DNA of 25,386 nucleotides, taken from contig JAQWZS010000041.1 in NCBI GenBank assembly GCA_029253325.1, forward strand, positions 1 through 25,386, written 5' to 3'. Below are positions 16,078 through 22,399 of the stretch, piece after piece (the first letter of the stretch is position 1; each line of letters starts with the position of its first letter). The notes under the pieces were generated by a model that saw only the letters and a program-made list of their open reading frames with translations, made no database searches and was not told the origin of the DNA. The translations under genes and the position numbers were made by a program. Source of the DNA: Bacteroidia bacterium. GTDB taxonomy: Bacteria; Bacteroidota; Bacteroidia; NS11-12g; UBA9320.

Positions 16078-17106
16078 ATGAACCATTTCAAAAACATATC
16101 AAAAGGCAGGTTAATCTGCCTTTTTTTTGTTTTTATATTTTTACAGTCCTGTAAATCTGATCAACCACTTCAACAAAAATTAGCAGGTTCCGCACTAGGG
16201 ACAACCTATCATATTTCATACTTGGGTGAAGAGATAGATAGTCTTGAATCATCGATTGACTCCATTGTTTTTGTAATCAATCATAGTTTATCTACCTATC
16301 AAGATAATTCTCTTATCTCTTGTTTTAACTTGAATAGTGATACGCTATGGGAAAACCCCAATGAATTGAACTATTTTGAAACGGATATGTTCCATTTCAA
16401 ATACATGATTCGACTCTCTAAAGAAATCTCTGAGAAGACTAAAGGTGCATTTGATCCTAGCTCTGGCTGTCTTTTCAATGAGTATTCAAGAGCGAAAGTA
16501 GCGAATGAATTGATGAATGACAGTATAATCAAGTCCTGTTTGCAGCATCAAGGAATGGATAAAATAACGTTTGATAGCCTGGATTATCCTTTCAAACTAG
16601 ATTCATTTGCTCAATTAAATTTTAATGCAATTGCTAAAGGTTATTTGGTGGATCAAATTGGAGTGTATTTTAATCAATTAAGTGTCAAAAACTTCATGAT
16701 TGAAGTAGGTGGTGAGGTGATTACTAAAGGCATGAATCAGAACAATCAACTTTGGAAAGTAGGAATTAATACTCCTTTAGTTGGTGCTGACCCTTTTAAT
16801 TTTTTTGAAATTGTTGAGTTAAAAGATCAAGCCCTTGCAACGAGTGGTAATTACCAAAATTTTTATATCGTTGATAACGAACTTATTGGTCATACCATCG
16901 ATCCACAATCAGGGAAACCAATAATTAATGAACTTAGAAGTGCGAGTGTGTTGAACAAAAGTTGTGCAGTTGCAGATGCTTATGCTACAGCTTTTATGAC
17001 TCTTGGGTTTGATGAATCAAAAAAAATAATATCAAGTGACACTTCGTTGTCTGCTTTCCTAATTTATGAGAAGGATAGTTTGCTTCAAGGAGTTTTTGTT
17101 CAATAG
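16078..17106 (+). CDS. apbE: FAD:protein FMN transferase ApbE (lipoprotein)
   Basis: ApbE attaches FMN covalently to Thr in SGAT motifs, here those of NqrB and NqrC, using FAD and Mg2+ outside the cytoplasmic membrane. It is predicted to be a lipoprotein: MNHFKNISKGR, a hydrophobic core, and lipobox LQSC with lipidated C25. Family motifs follow in order: GSALGTTYHIS, GAFDPSSG, NFNAIAKGYLVD, MIEVGGEVITKG, LATSGNYQNFY, GHTIDPQSGKPI and CAVADAYATAFMTLG, the last carrying metal-binding residues. At 342 residues it is normal. The start at 16078 is required, since any later one would lose the positive N-region of the signal peptide. A terminator-like hairpin lies within codons 8-18, so expression may depend on read-through from nqrF. 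Confidence 0.96.
   Translation: MNHFKNISKGRLICLFFVFIFLQSCKSDQPLQQKLAGSALGTTYHISYLGEEIDSLESSIDSIVFVINHSLSTYQDNSLISCFNLNSDTLWENPNELNYFETDMFHFKYMIRLSKEISEKTKGAFDPSSGCLFNEYSRAKVANELMNDSIIKSCLQHQGMDKITFDSLDYPFKLDSFAQLNFNAIAKGYLVDQIGVYFNQLSVKNFMIEVGGEVITKGMNQNNQLWKVGINTPLVGADPFNFFEIVELKDQALATSGNYQNFYIVDNELIGHTIDPQSGKPIINELRSASVLNKSCAVADAYATAFMTLGFDESKKIISSDTSLSAFLIYEKDSLLQGVFVQ
16101..16130 (+). terminator. Terminator-like hairpin inside the 5' end of apbE
   Basis: AAAAGGCAG (16101-16109) and CTGCCTTTT (16116-16124) are perfectly complementary over nine pairs with a six-base loop, and are followed by TTTTGTTTTTA. This is a textbook rho-independent terminator, placed 32 bases after the nqrF stop but inside the apbE coding region, where it codes for the junction of the N-region and hydrophobic core of the signal peptide. 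Confidence 0.8.
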
Positions 17107-17148
17107 TGTCACCAAAAGTGGGTTGGTTTTATTTTACTTTGCAATCAT

Positions 17149-18393
17149 ATGAATGATATGGGCAAAAGTGTAGCGGATAAATTGATGAGGTACGTTCGGG
17201 TTGATACTCAAAGTGACCCAGAGAATTTATCTTTCCCAAGTACCGAAAAACAAAAAAATCTAAGTAGGATGCTTGTAAAAGAGCTAATTGCAATGGGAGT
17301 TTCAGATGCAGAAATGGATGAATGGGGGTATGTCTTTGCTTCTATCCCAAGCAATTCTAAAAATAAAGATGTTCCAACCATATGTTTTTGCTCACATGTA
17401 GATACAGCTCCAGATTGTAGTGGTGAGAATGTGAAACCAATCTTACATAAAAATTATCAAGGTCAAGATATCATCTTGCCAGATGACCCAAATCAAATTA
17501 TAACCACAAAAGATCATCCCTATTTGAGCAAGCGTTTCGGTGATGATATTATTACAGCAAGTGGACTTACTTTGTTGGGGGCAGATGATAAAGCGGGAGT
17601 TGCAATTATTATGCAACTTGCCCAAGAGTTGATGAATAATCCATCTCATATTCATGGTGATGTACGGATTTTATTTACACCAGACGAGGAGGTAGGAAGA
17701 GGGGTAGATAAGTTAGATATGGGAAAGTTGAATGCAGATATTGGATATACTTTAGATGGTGGCCCTAGGGGCTCTCTCGAAGGAGATACGTTTTCCGCAA
17801 ATTCCATGACCATTCGGTTTAAGGGCGTTAGTGCACATCCTGGATATGCCAAAGGTAAGATGGTCAATGCGGTGAAGGTGATGAGTTATTTTATTAATCA
17901 ATTACCTCAAGCAGCATTTTCACCTGAGACCACCTCGGGGTCGCAGGGATTTGTACATCCGTATAACTTAAAGGGGCAATTGGAAGAATCGAGTGTCGAT
18001 TTTTTGATTCGTGATTTTGATACACAGAATTTGGAAAAACATCAGAAGGTATTGGCAGATTTAGCAGAAGCTACCATCAATCATTTTGAGGGTTCATCAT
18101 TTGAGGTGGAGGTCAAAGAGCAATATCGAAATATGCGAGAGGTATTGGCTGAGCATCCACATATAGAAGCCAATGCACTTCAAGCCATGAAACGAATTGG
18201 AATAGAACCGCAACAAGATTTAGTAAGAGGCGGAACAGATGGTTCACGCTTATCATTCATGGGACTACCGTGTCCCAATTTATTCACAGGTGAAATGGCT
18301 ATACATAGCAAGCACGAATACGTGAGTGTTCAGGATATGGAGGCAGCTGTTAAGACGTGTATCGAGATACTTAAGGTGTATCAGGAAGAATAG
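17149..18393 (+). CDS. pepT: Peptidase T (tripeptide aminopeptidase)
   Basis: A cytoplasmic zinc aminopeptidase of the M20 family that removes the N-terminal residue of tripeptides. All metal and catalytic motifs are present: CSHVDTAPD (metal His and catalytic Asp), LGADDKAGVAI (bridging Asp), TPDEEVGRG (catalytic Glu pair), YTLDGGPRGSLE (metal Asp), and IHSKHEYVSV near the C-terminus (metal His). A dimerisation domain lies between, with VSAHPGYAKGKMVNAVKV. The 414 residues match the family. The ATG at 17149 is followed by a second in-frame ATG at 17158. A weak -7-like TTACTTTG at 17134-17141 would place the RNA start almost on the first ATG, so the second may be the real start. It is separated from apbE by 42 bases. 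Confidence 0.96.
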   Translation: MNDMGKSVADKLMRYVRVDTQSDPENLSFPSTEKQKNLSRMLVKELIAMGVSDAEMDEWGYVFASIPSNSKNKDVPTICFCSHVDTAPDCSGENVKPILHKNYQGQDIILPDDPNQIITTKDHPYLSKRFGDDIITASGLTLLGADDKAGVAIIMQLAQELMNNPSHIHGDVRILFTPDEEVGRGVDKLDMGKLNADIGYTLDGGPRGSLEGDTFSANSMTIRFKGVSAHPGYAKGKMVNAVKVMSYFINQLPQAAFSPETTSGSQGFVHPYNLKGQLEESSVDFLIRDFDTQNLEKHQKVLADLAEATINHFEGSSFEVEVKEQYRNMREVLAEHPHIEANALQAMKRIGIEPQQDLVRGGTDGSRLSFMGLPCPNLFTGEMAIHSKHEYVSVQDMEAAVKTCIEILKVYQEE

Positions 18394-18411
18394 TCGAACG
18401 TCCTACTAAAA

Positions 18412-18442
18412 TTGTAACTTCAGCCTAAAAACATCATATTTG
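18412..18442 (+). promoter_or_regulatory. Bacteroidota promoter (-33 and -7) for the lipoprotein gene
   Basis: TTG at 18412-18414, a 20-base spacer, and CATATTTG at 18435-18442 (one mismatch to TAnnTTTG). The predicted RNA start near 18449 lies after the in-frame ATG at 18444, which favours the ATG at 18462 as the start of the lipoprotein. Confidence 0.6.
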
Positions 18443-18461
18443 AATGATTACATTTCCCACT

Positions 18462-19055
18462 ATGAAGAGCTTGGTTTTTATTGTTTTAATTTTAGTGAGT
18501 GGTTGCAGAGATACGAATTCTTTGGGATATAATGCTTGTGATACTAAAGAGTCCGATCAAAGAATATTGATCAAATTTGAGCATTTCAAATCAGACTTTG
18601 ATGTCTATTGGCATGATGAAGAAAAAACAACTTCAATTTCACTTTCTAAGTCAAAATTTAGTGAAGAACAAAAACAAAACTTACTGAGTTCTATAAGTGA
18701 TAGCACAAATATTAAAGACGCTATTTCTGTTGTCTTGTATACAGATCAGTTAAAAGACCAAATTAACCTAGATTCAAGCTATATAAAAGGTGTTATAGTC
18801 TATTATAATGTTAACGATGAATTGTCAATAGAACTGTATTCTAATGAGTCTAATAGATTGAGAAAATTAATTGAATCACCTGTTTCTTTTTTGTCAACTA
18901 ATGATATTATCAACGTTGGCGAGAAAATCTCATTTTTACATGAAGCAAGTGAAATGCACTCATTGGCTTTTATAGATTATTCCCAAATTCCAAAAGTGAG
19001 GTTGTCTAGACCAATTCTATCAGAAGTAATAGACTCTTTATTGATAATTGAGTAG
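18462..19055 (+). CDS. Predicted lipoprotein of unknown function
   Basis: I do not recognise a family in this 197-residue protein. From the ATG at 18462 the N-terminus is MKSLVFIVLILVSGC, a clear lipoprotein signal with lipobox VSGC and lipidated C15. A longer start at 18444 would add MITFPT but precedes the predicted RNA start. The mature part is rich in Ser, Asp, Lys and Asn with alternating strand-like segments and no Cys pairs, apart from a single CD early on. No repeats or catalytic motifs are seen. It stands alone after pepT, converging with the candidate NqrM gene across a 26-base gap. Codon use is like its neighbours. Confidence 0.75.
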   Translation: MKSLVFIVLILVSGCRDTNSLGYNACDTKESDQRILIKFEHFKSDFDVYWHDEEKTTSISLSKSKFSEEQKQNLLSSISDSTNIKDAISVVLYTDQLKDQINLDSSYIKGVIVYYNVNDELSIELYSNESNRLRKLIESPVSFLSTNDIINVGEKISFLHEASEMHSLAFIDYSQIPKVRLSRPILSEVIDSLLIIE

Positions 19056-19081
19056 GTGATTGATTTACCACTTTAGCTTTC

Positions 19082-19291
19082 CTAAGTAGATGCAGTATCA
19101 CTCTTGCATTCTTCAGAAGGCAACGCTCCACACATGGTGCAAGCAGTACCCTCTTCTTGCATCATCGGATTTTTGCCAGCACATCCACCTCGAACCTCTC
19201 CGTCTTTGACTAGAAACACACGAATAGCCATTCCTATAAATGCGATTGACATAAAGACTAAAATTAATCCGAGTAAGGGTAAAAATTGCAT
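19082..19291 (-). CDS. Small four-cysteine membrane protein, candidate NqrM maturation factor
   Basis: A 69-residue protein with one N-terminal transmembrane helix (about residues 3-27), then a basic/acidic step and a soluble cysteine segment: C37 in RGGCAGKNP, C51 and C54 in TACTMC, and C62 in EEC. NqrM (DUF539) has the same plan, one helix then four cysteines beginning with a G-x-C-G/A-G turn, and is needed to build the iron-sulfur site in NqrD/NqrE; in Vibrio its gene follows apbE. Here a complete nqr-apbE operon lies 2 kb upstream on the other strand. The helix length, cysteine number and position support the link, but spacing differs from the proteobacterial form, so this is a candidate and not a certain assignment. 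It has its own consensus promoter. Confidence 0.75.
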   Translation of the reverse strand: MQFLPLLGLILVFMSIAFIGMAIRVFLVKDGEVRGGCAGKNPMMQEEGTACTMCGALPSEECKSDTAST

Positions 19292-19311
19292 AATTTTATG
19301 AATTGATAATA

Positions 19312-19341
19312 CAAAGATAGATTAGATTTTAAGGATAACAA
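19312..19341 (-). promoter_or_regulatory. Consensus Bacteroidota promoter for the candidate NqrM gene
   Basis: Read on the - strand: TTG (19341-19339), exactly 19 bases, then TATCTTTG (19319-19312). Both elements and the spacing match the TTG-N19-TAnnTTTG consensus. The start codon at 19291 lies about 20 bases downstream, leaving a leader of some 13 bases. This is the best promoter in the window. Confidence 0.75.
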
Positions 19342-19447
19342 CAATCAAAAAGAGAGGACCTTTAGACTCATTTTTGAGCACGTCATTTCAAGACTATCAT
19401 AGTTTTGTCATTTCTTACTTTGAATTATAATTTTAAGTTCTAAAGCC

Positions 19448-19455
19448 TATATTTG
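19448..19455 (+). promoter_or_regulatory. Bacteroidota -7 box ahead of the small exported peptide gene
   Basis: TATATTTG matches TAnnTTTG exactly. A TTG at 19420-19422 is 25 bases upstream, too far for a good -33. The predicted RNA start near 19462 would leave a leader of about 17 bases to the ATG at 19479. It lies in the 163-187-base region between divergent genes, which otherwise shows no gene. Confidence 0.5.
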
Positions 19456-19478
19456 TGCAACGAATGACACTTGATAGC

Positions 19479-19712
19479 ATGAAAAAGTTAAACATTCTTA
19501 ATTCTATCAAAAACATGAGAAAATCAACCAAGGTGATTGTTGTCTTATTGTTTTTAAATACCCTTACCTTTTCATTTGTTCTATCTCAAACCAAACCTTA
19601 TCAGACGAATGAAAATAACTCTGAACTAATTGCTAACCAGAATAAATATATAAAAGCTGGCACCTTAGTTATTGACTGGAGTTATAGAATGCTTCGTTAT
19701 TTCAAAAATTAA
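19479..19712 (+). CDS. Small predicted exported or membrane peptide, unknown function
   Basis: A 77-residue frame starting MKKLNILNS, with a basic N-region (MRKSTK at about residues 16-21) and a hydrophobic core VIVVLLFLNTLTFSFVL ending in a possible cleavage site at LSQ-TK. The remaining 38 residues are polar with no Cys and end in WSYRMLRYFKN. Longer starts exist at GTG 19455 and ATG 19464, but both fall on or before the predicted RNA start. I know no family. It lies 72 bases before a LytS-type kinase on the same strand. Its reality rests on the signal-like N-terminus, the -7 box and the context. Confidence 0.5.
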   Translation: MKKLNILNSIKNMRKSTKVIVVLLFLNTLTFSFVLSQTKPYQTNENNSELIANQNKYIKAGTLVIDWSYRMLRYFKN

Positions 19713-19739
19713 TTCTTAAACGTATTATTCTTTTTGTGG

Positions 19740-19757
19740 TTCGAGGAATTACTCGAA
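19740..19757. repeat. Inverted repeat upstream of the sensor kinase gene
   Basis: TTCGAG-GAATTA-CTCGAA: perfect six-base arms with a six-base spacer, ending seven bases before a TAAATTTG box. No T-run follows, so it looks more like a protein-binding site than a terminator. It occupies roughly the place of the missing -33 element. Confidence 0.5.
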
Positions 19758-19764
19758 GTTCTCT

Positions 19765-19772
19765 TAAATTTG
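19765..19772 (+). promoter_or_regulatory. Bacteroidota -7 box ahead of the sensor kinase gene
   Basis: TAAATTTG matches TAnnTTTG exactly, 12 bases before the kinase ATG at 19785, implying a leader of about six bases. There is no TTG at the -33 spacing. An inverted repeat lies there instead. Confidence 0.55.
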
Positions 19773-19784
19773 GAGTAATCAAGT

Positions 19785-20852
19785 ATGTCTAGCACCGCTA
19801 ATTCTCTTGTAAATTCAAGATTGTATGGGTTTGTAACTCGCTATAATATTCACCATTTGGTGCTATGGGCTCTATATTTTCTTTTTTGGGTGTTCGTACT
19901 TAGTCCTGGAATTACGCGAACAGACTTCTTTGTAAATTCATTTGTCATAGTATCTATCCATGCTGCAGTTAGTTACTTTAATATGTATTTACTGTTGCCT
20001 TTTTTTCTTCAAAAAAGAGCGTACTTAAGGTATTTTGTAGCCATCGGCTTAGCTTTATTTTTAGGAGCATTATTAGAGTCGGCCGTATTTTCAGTGATAT
20101 CTACAATAGGTCCAGATGACAAACGTGCCTTACTCTCACTCCGTTTTATATTAAATGCAGTAATGGCAATCATGTACACTGTGGCTATTACCATGAGTCT
20201 GAAGTTGGTTAAGCATTGGTATGAGAAAGAAAAATTAACGCAAGAGTTAGAGATTCTTAACACAGAAACAGAGCTTAAATATTTGAAATCTCAAATAAAC
20301 CCACACTTCTTATTTAATAGCTTAAATAGTATCTATTCTCTGGCATTACAAAAATCTGATTTAGCCCCAGAGCTCATTTTAAAGTTAAGTGACATACTTC
20401 GATATATTTTGTATGATGGAAGTAATCAAAGAGTAAGTTTAGATCAAGAACTTAAATATTTAAAGAGCTATGCAGAACTCGAGAAGGTGAGGCATGGAGA
20501 TCGAGTGAATTTGAGCTTAACTATAGATGGGAGTATTGATACTCAAGAGATTGTACCGATGCTTTTAATTCCTTTTGTTGAAAATAGTTTCAAGCATGGT
20601 TTTGGTAAGGATATGGCGAATGGTTATGTTAAAATTGATGTTCATGTAAATAAAAGTATACTCAATTTTGAATTGTCAAATAGCAAGCCACTAGCTGGCA
20701 TGGAAGTTAAAACTAATGAAAATTATCAAGGAGGAATTGGGTTAAAAAATGTCAATAAACGATTGAGGTTGATGTACCCCGATAAGCACACCATTGAAGT
20801 AATAGAAACAGCTATTGATTATAAAGTAAACTTAAAAATAGATTTAGTATGA
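19785..20852 (+). CDS. LytS/YehU-type sensor histidine kinase
   Basis: A 355-residue membrane histidine kinase of the His_kinase/LytS family. Four hydrophobic segments lie between about residues 25 and 145 (for example LVLWALYFLFWVFVL and RYFVAIGLALFLGALL), followed by a short coiled coil (EKEKLTQELEILNTETEL). The phospho-accepting His is H174 in SQINPHFLFNSLNSIY. The ATP-binding part shows PMLLIPFVENSFKHGFG (N-box) and GGIGLKNVNKRLRLMY (G-box). It has no extracytoplasmic sensor domain, so any signal is probably sensed in the membrane. It overlaps the response regulator start by four bases, marking them as a cognate pair. Confidence 0.95.
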   Translation: MSSTANSLVNSRLYGFVTRYNIHHLVLWALYFLFWVFVLSPGITRTDFFVNSFVIVSIHAAVSYFNMYLLLPFFLQKRAYLRYFVAIGLALFLGALLESAVFSVISTIGPDDKRALLSLRFILNAVMAIMYTVAITMSLKLVKHWYEKEKLTQELEILNTETELKYLKSQINPHFLFNSLNSIYSLALQKSDLAPELILKLSDILRYILYDGSNQRVSLDQELKYLKSYAELEKVRHGDRVNLSLTIDGSIDTQEIVPMLLIPFVENSFKHGFGKDMANGYVKIDVHVNKSILNFELSNSKPLAGMEVKTNENYQGGIGLKNVNKRLRLMYPDKHTIEVIETAIDYKVNLKIDLV

Positions 20853-21562
20853 TGAATTGTATTGCATTAGACGACGAACCCCTAGCCTTGGATATTATCG
20901 AGGCTTATGTAAAAAAACATCAAGAGCTACATTTGGTAGCACGCTGTAATAATGCAGCAGAAGCATCAGAGATTTTAAAAAAGCAATCAATTGATTTGAT
21001 GTTTTTGGATATTCAGATGCCAGGCATCAATGGATTAAATTTCATCCGTTCTCTTGAACAAAAGCCATTATTTATGTTTACGACGGCTTATTCTGAATAT
21101 GCTATTGATGGTTTTGAACTAGACGCTATTGATTATCTACTGAAGCCAATCGCCTATGATCGATTTGAAAAAGCAGTTGAAAAGGCAAAAGAATATTATT
21201 CGATAAAGAACAATTTGGATGTAATAGAATCAGACTTGGAGAATGAATACATCTTTGTGAAAGCAAATCAACAACTTGTGAAATTATCCTACGGAGAAAT
21301 TCTTTATGTAGAGGCTTTTGCGGATTATGTTAAAATATTTTTAAATGATCGAAAAATAGTGACACTACAAACCATGAAAAAAATGGAGTCTAAACTACCA
21401 AAAGATATCTTCAGTAGAGTGCATCGATCTTTTATTGTGAATAGAAAAGCTGTTGAATCCTTTTCAACGTCTATATGTGAGGTTAATGGGGTGAAAATAC
21501 CAGTAGGTAAGAGTTACAAAAATGATTTTGTTCAATTGATGAAATCCAATCCGATATTATAA
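20849..21562 (+). CDS. LytTR-family response regulator
   Basis: A 237-residue transcription factor with a receiver domain (1-120) and a LytTR DNA-binding domain (about 135-235). The receiver shows the acidic pocket ALDDEPLA, phospho-acceptor D54 in MFLDIQMPG, the Thr-containing FTTAYSEYAIDGF, and K99 in YLLKPI. The LytTR domain shows IFVKANQQLVKLSYGEI, YVEAFADYVKIF, and FSRVHRSFIVNRKAV, the family's standard order. It overlaps the kinase gene by four bases and shares one base with mazG. An ATG directly after the first could also serve as the start. Targets are not shown, though the repeat upstream of the kinase is a possible autoregulatory site. Confidence 0.95.
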   Translation: MMNCIALDDEPLALDIIEAYVKKHQELHLVARCNNAAEASEILKKQSIDLMFLDIQMPGINGLNFIRSLEQKPLFMFTTAYSEYAIDGFELDAIDYLLKPIAYDRFEKAVEKAKEYYSIKNNLDVIESDLENEYIFVKANQQLVKLSYGEILYVEAFADYVKIFLNDRKIVTLQTMKKMESKLPKDIFSRVHRSFIVNRKAVESFSTSICEVNGVKIPVGKSYKNDFVQLMKSNPIL

Positions 21563-22317
21563 TGGATAATAGACTGAAAGCATTTGAACGACTATTGATT
21601 ATAATGGATGAATTAAGAGAGCAATGTCCATGGGATCGAAAGCAGACAAATAAGTCACTTCGTCATTTGACTATTGAGGAAACCTATGAGTTAAGCGATG
21701 CTCTCTTGAAAGGAGACAATGAGGAAATAAAAAAAGAGCTCGGTGATTTATTCTTACACTTAGTTTTTTATTCAAAAATTGGTGATGAAAAAGGTGCCTT
21801 TGACGTGTCCGATGTTTTGAATAGTATTTGTGAAAAATTGATTTCTCGTCATCCTCATATCTATGGAGATGTTGAAGTGAAAGATGAGGAAGAGGTGAAG
21901 CAAAATTGGGAGCAATTGAAACTCAAAGAAGGTAATAAATCAGTGCTGGCAGGTGTTCCCAATAGTATGCCAAGCATAATAAAAGCATCTAGAATGCAAG
22001 ACAAGGCGGCACAGGTTGGTTTTGATTGGCCTGAAAAGGAGCATGTCTGGGATAAGGTAGAGGAAGAATTAAAAGAATTCAAAGATGCAGAGGGCTCTCA
22101 AAAAGAGGAGGAATTTGGAGATCTAATTTTTAGCTTAATAAACTATGCAAGATGGTTGAAAATTAATCCAGATGATGCTTTAGAAGCAACAAATATAAAA
22201 TTCAAATATAGATTTGAATCCATTGAAAAGTATGCTCAGAAAAAGAATATTAAAATGGAGGAAATGACCTTATCTGAAATGGATGAAGTCTGGGAACAAG
22301 CAAAAAAAACATTTTAG
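21562..22317 (+). CDS. mazG: Nucleoside triphosphate pyrophosphohydrolase MazG
   Basis: MazG hydrolyses NTPs and dNTPs to monophosphates and pyrophosphate, clearing non-canonical nucleotides and, in some bacteria, lowering ppGpp. The 251 residues hold two MazG folds (about 20-115 and 160-240). The first has REQCPWDRKQT, EETYELSDAL and KKELGDLFLHLVF, the EExxE-x12-ExxD metal-binding pattern. The second has EELKEF and EEEFGDLIFSLIN, with the same pattern. The central marker is AGVPNSMPSIIKASRMQDKAAQVGFDW split at its middle. The start shares one base with the response regulator stop (TAATG), so it may be expressed with the two-component genes. Confidence 0.96.
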   Translation: MDNRLKAFERLLIIMDELREQCPWDRKQTNKSLRHLTIEETYELSDALLKGDNEEIKKELGDLFLHLVFYSKIGDEKGAFDVSDVLNSICEKLISRHPHIYGDVEVKDEEEVKQNWEQLKLKEGNKSVLAGVPNSMPSIIKASRMQDKAAQVGFDWPEKEHVWDKVEEELKEFKDAEGSQKEEEFGDLIFSLINYARWLKINPDDALEATNIKFKYRFESIEKYAQKKNIKMEEMTLSEMDEVWEQAKKTF

Positions 22318-22376
22318 CTTAGAGATAATTTTTGCTAGTCTTTAAGAGTTCATAGTTTATCATCTTTTATTGCTTG

Positions 22377-22384
22377 TATATTTG
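22377..22384 (+). promoter_or_regulatory. Bacteroidota -7 box ahead of the T9SS plug-type gene
   Basis: TATATTTG is an exact TAnnTTTG match, 16 bases before the ATG at 22400, with an expected leader of about nine bases. There is no TTG at the ideal distance. It overlaps a longer in-frame TTG start at 22370, arguing against that start. Confidence 0.55.
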
Positions 22385-22399
22385 AACAATAGTCATCAA

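Noticed and set aside
15834..16097. Antisense frame of 87 codons over the end of nqrF
   Set aside because: It lies opposite a conserved NADH-binding region and its Gln/His-rich translation looks like a reverse-strand artefact.
17134..17141. TTACTTTG as a promoter -7 box for pepT
   Set aside because: One mismatch, no -33 element, and so close to the first ATG that the RNA would start at the codon itself. It is mentioned under pepT but not listed as a separate feature.
22370..22399. Longer start (TTG) for the T9SS plug-type protein
   Set aside because: It overlaps an exact TAnnTTTG box and would bury the clean signal peptide that begins at the ATG at 22400.
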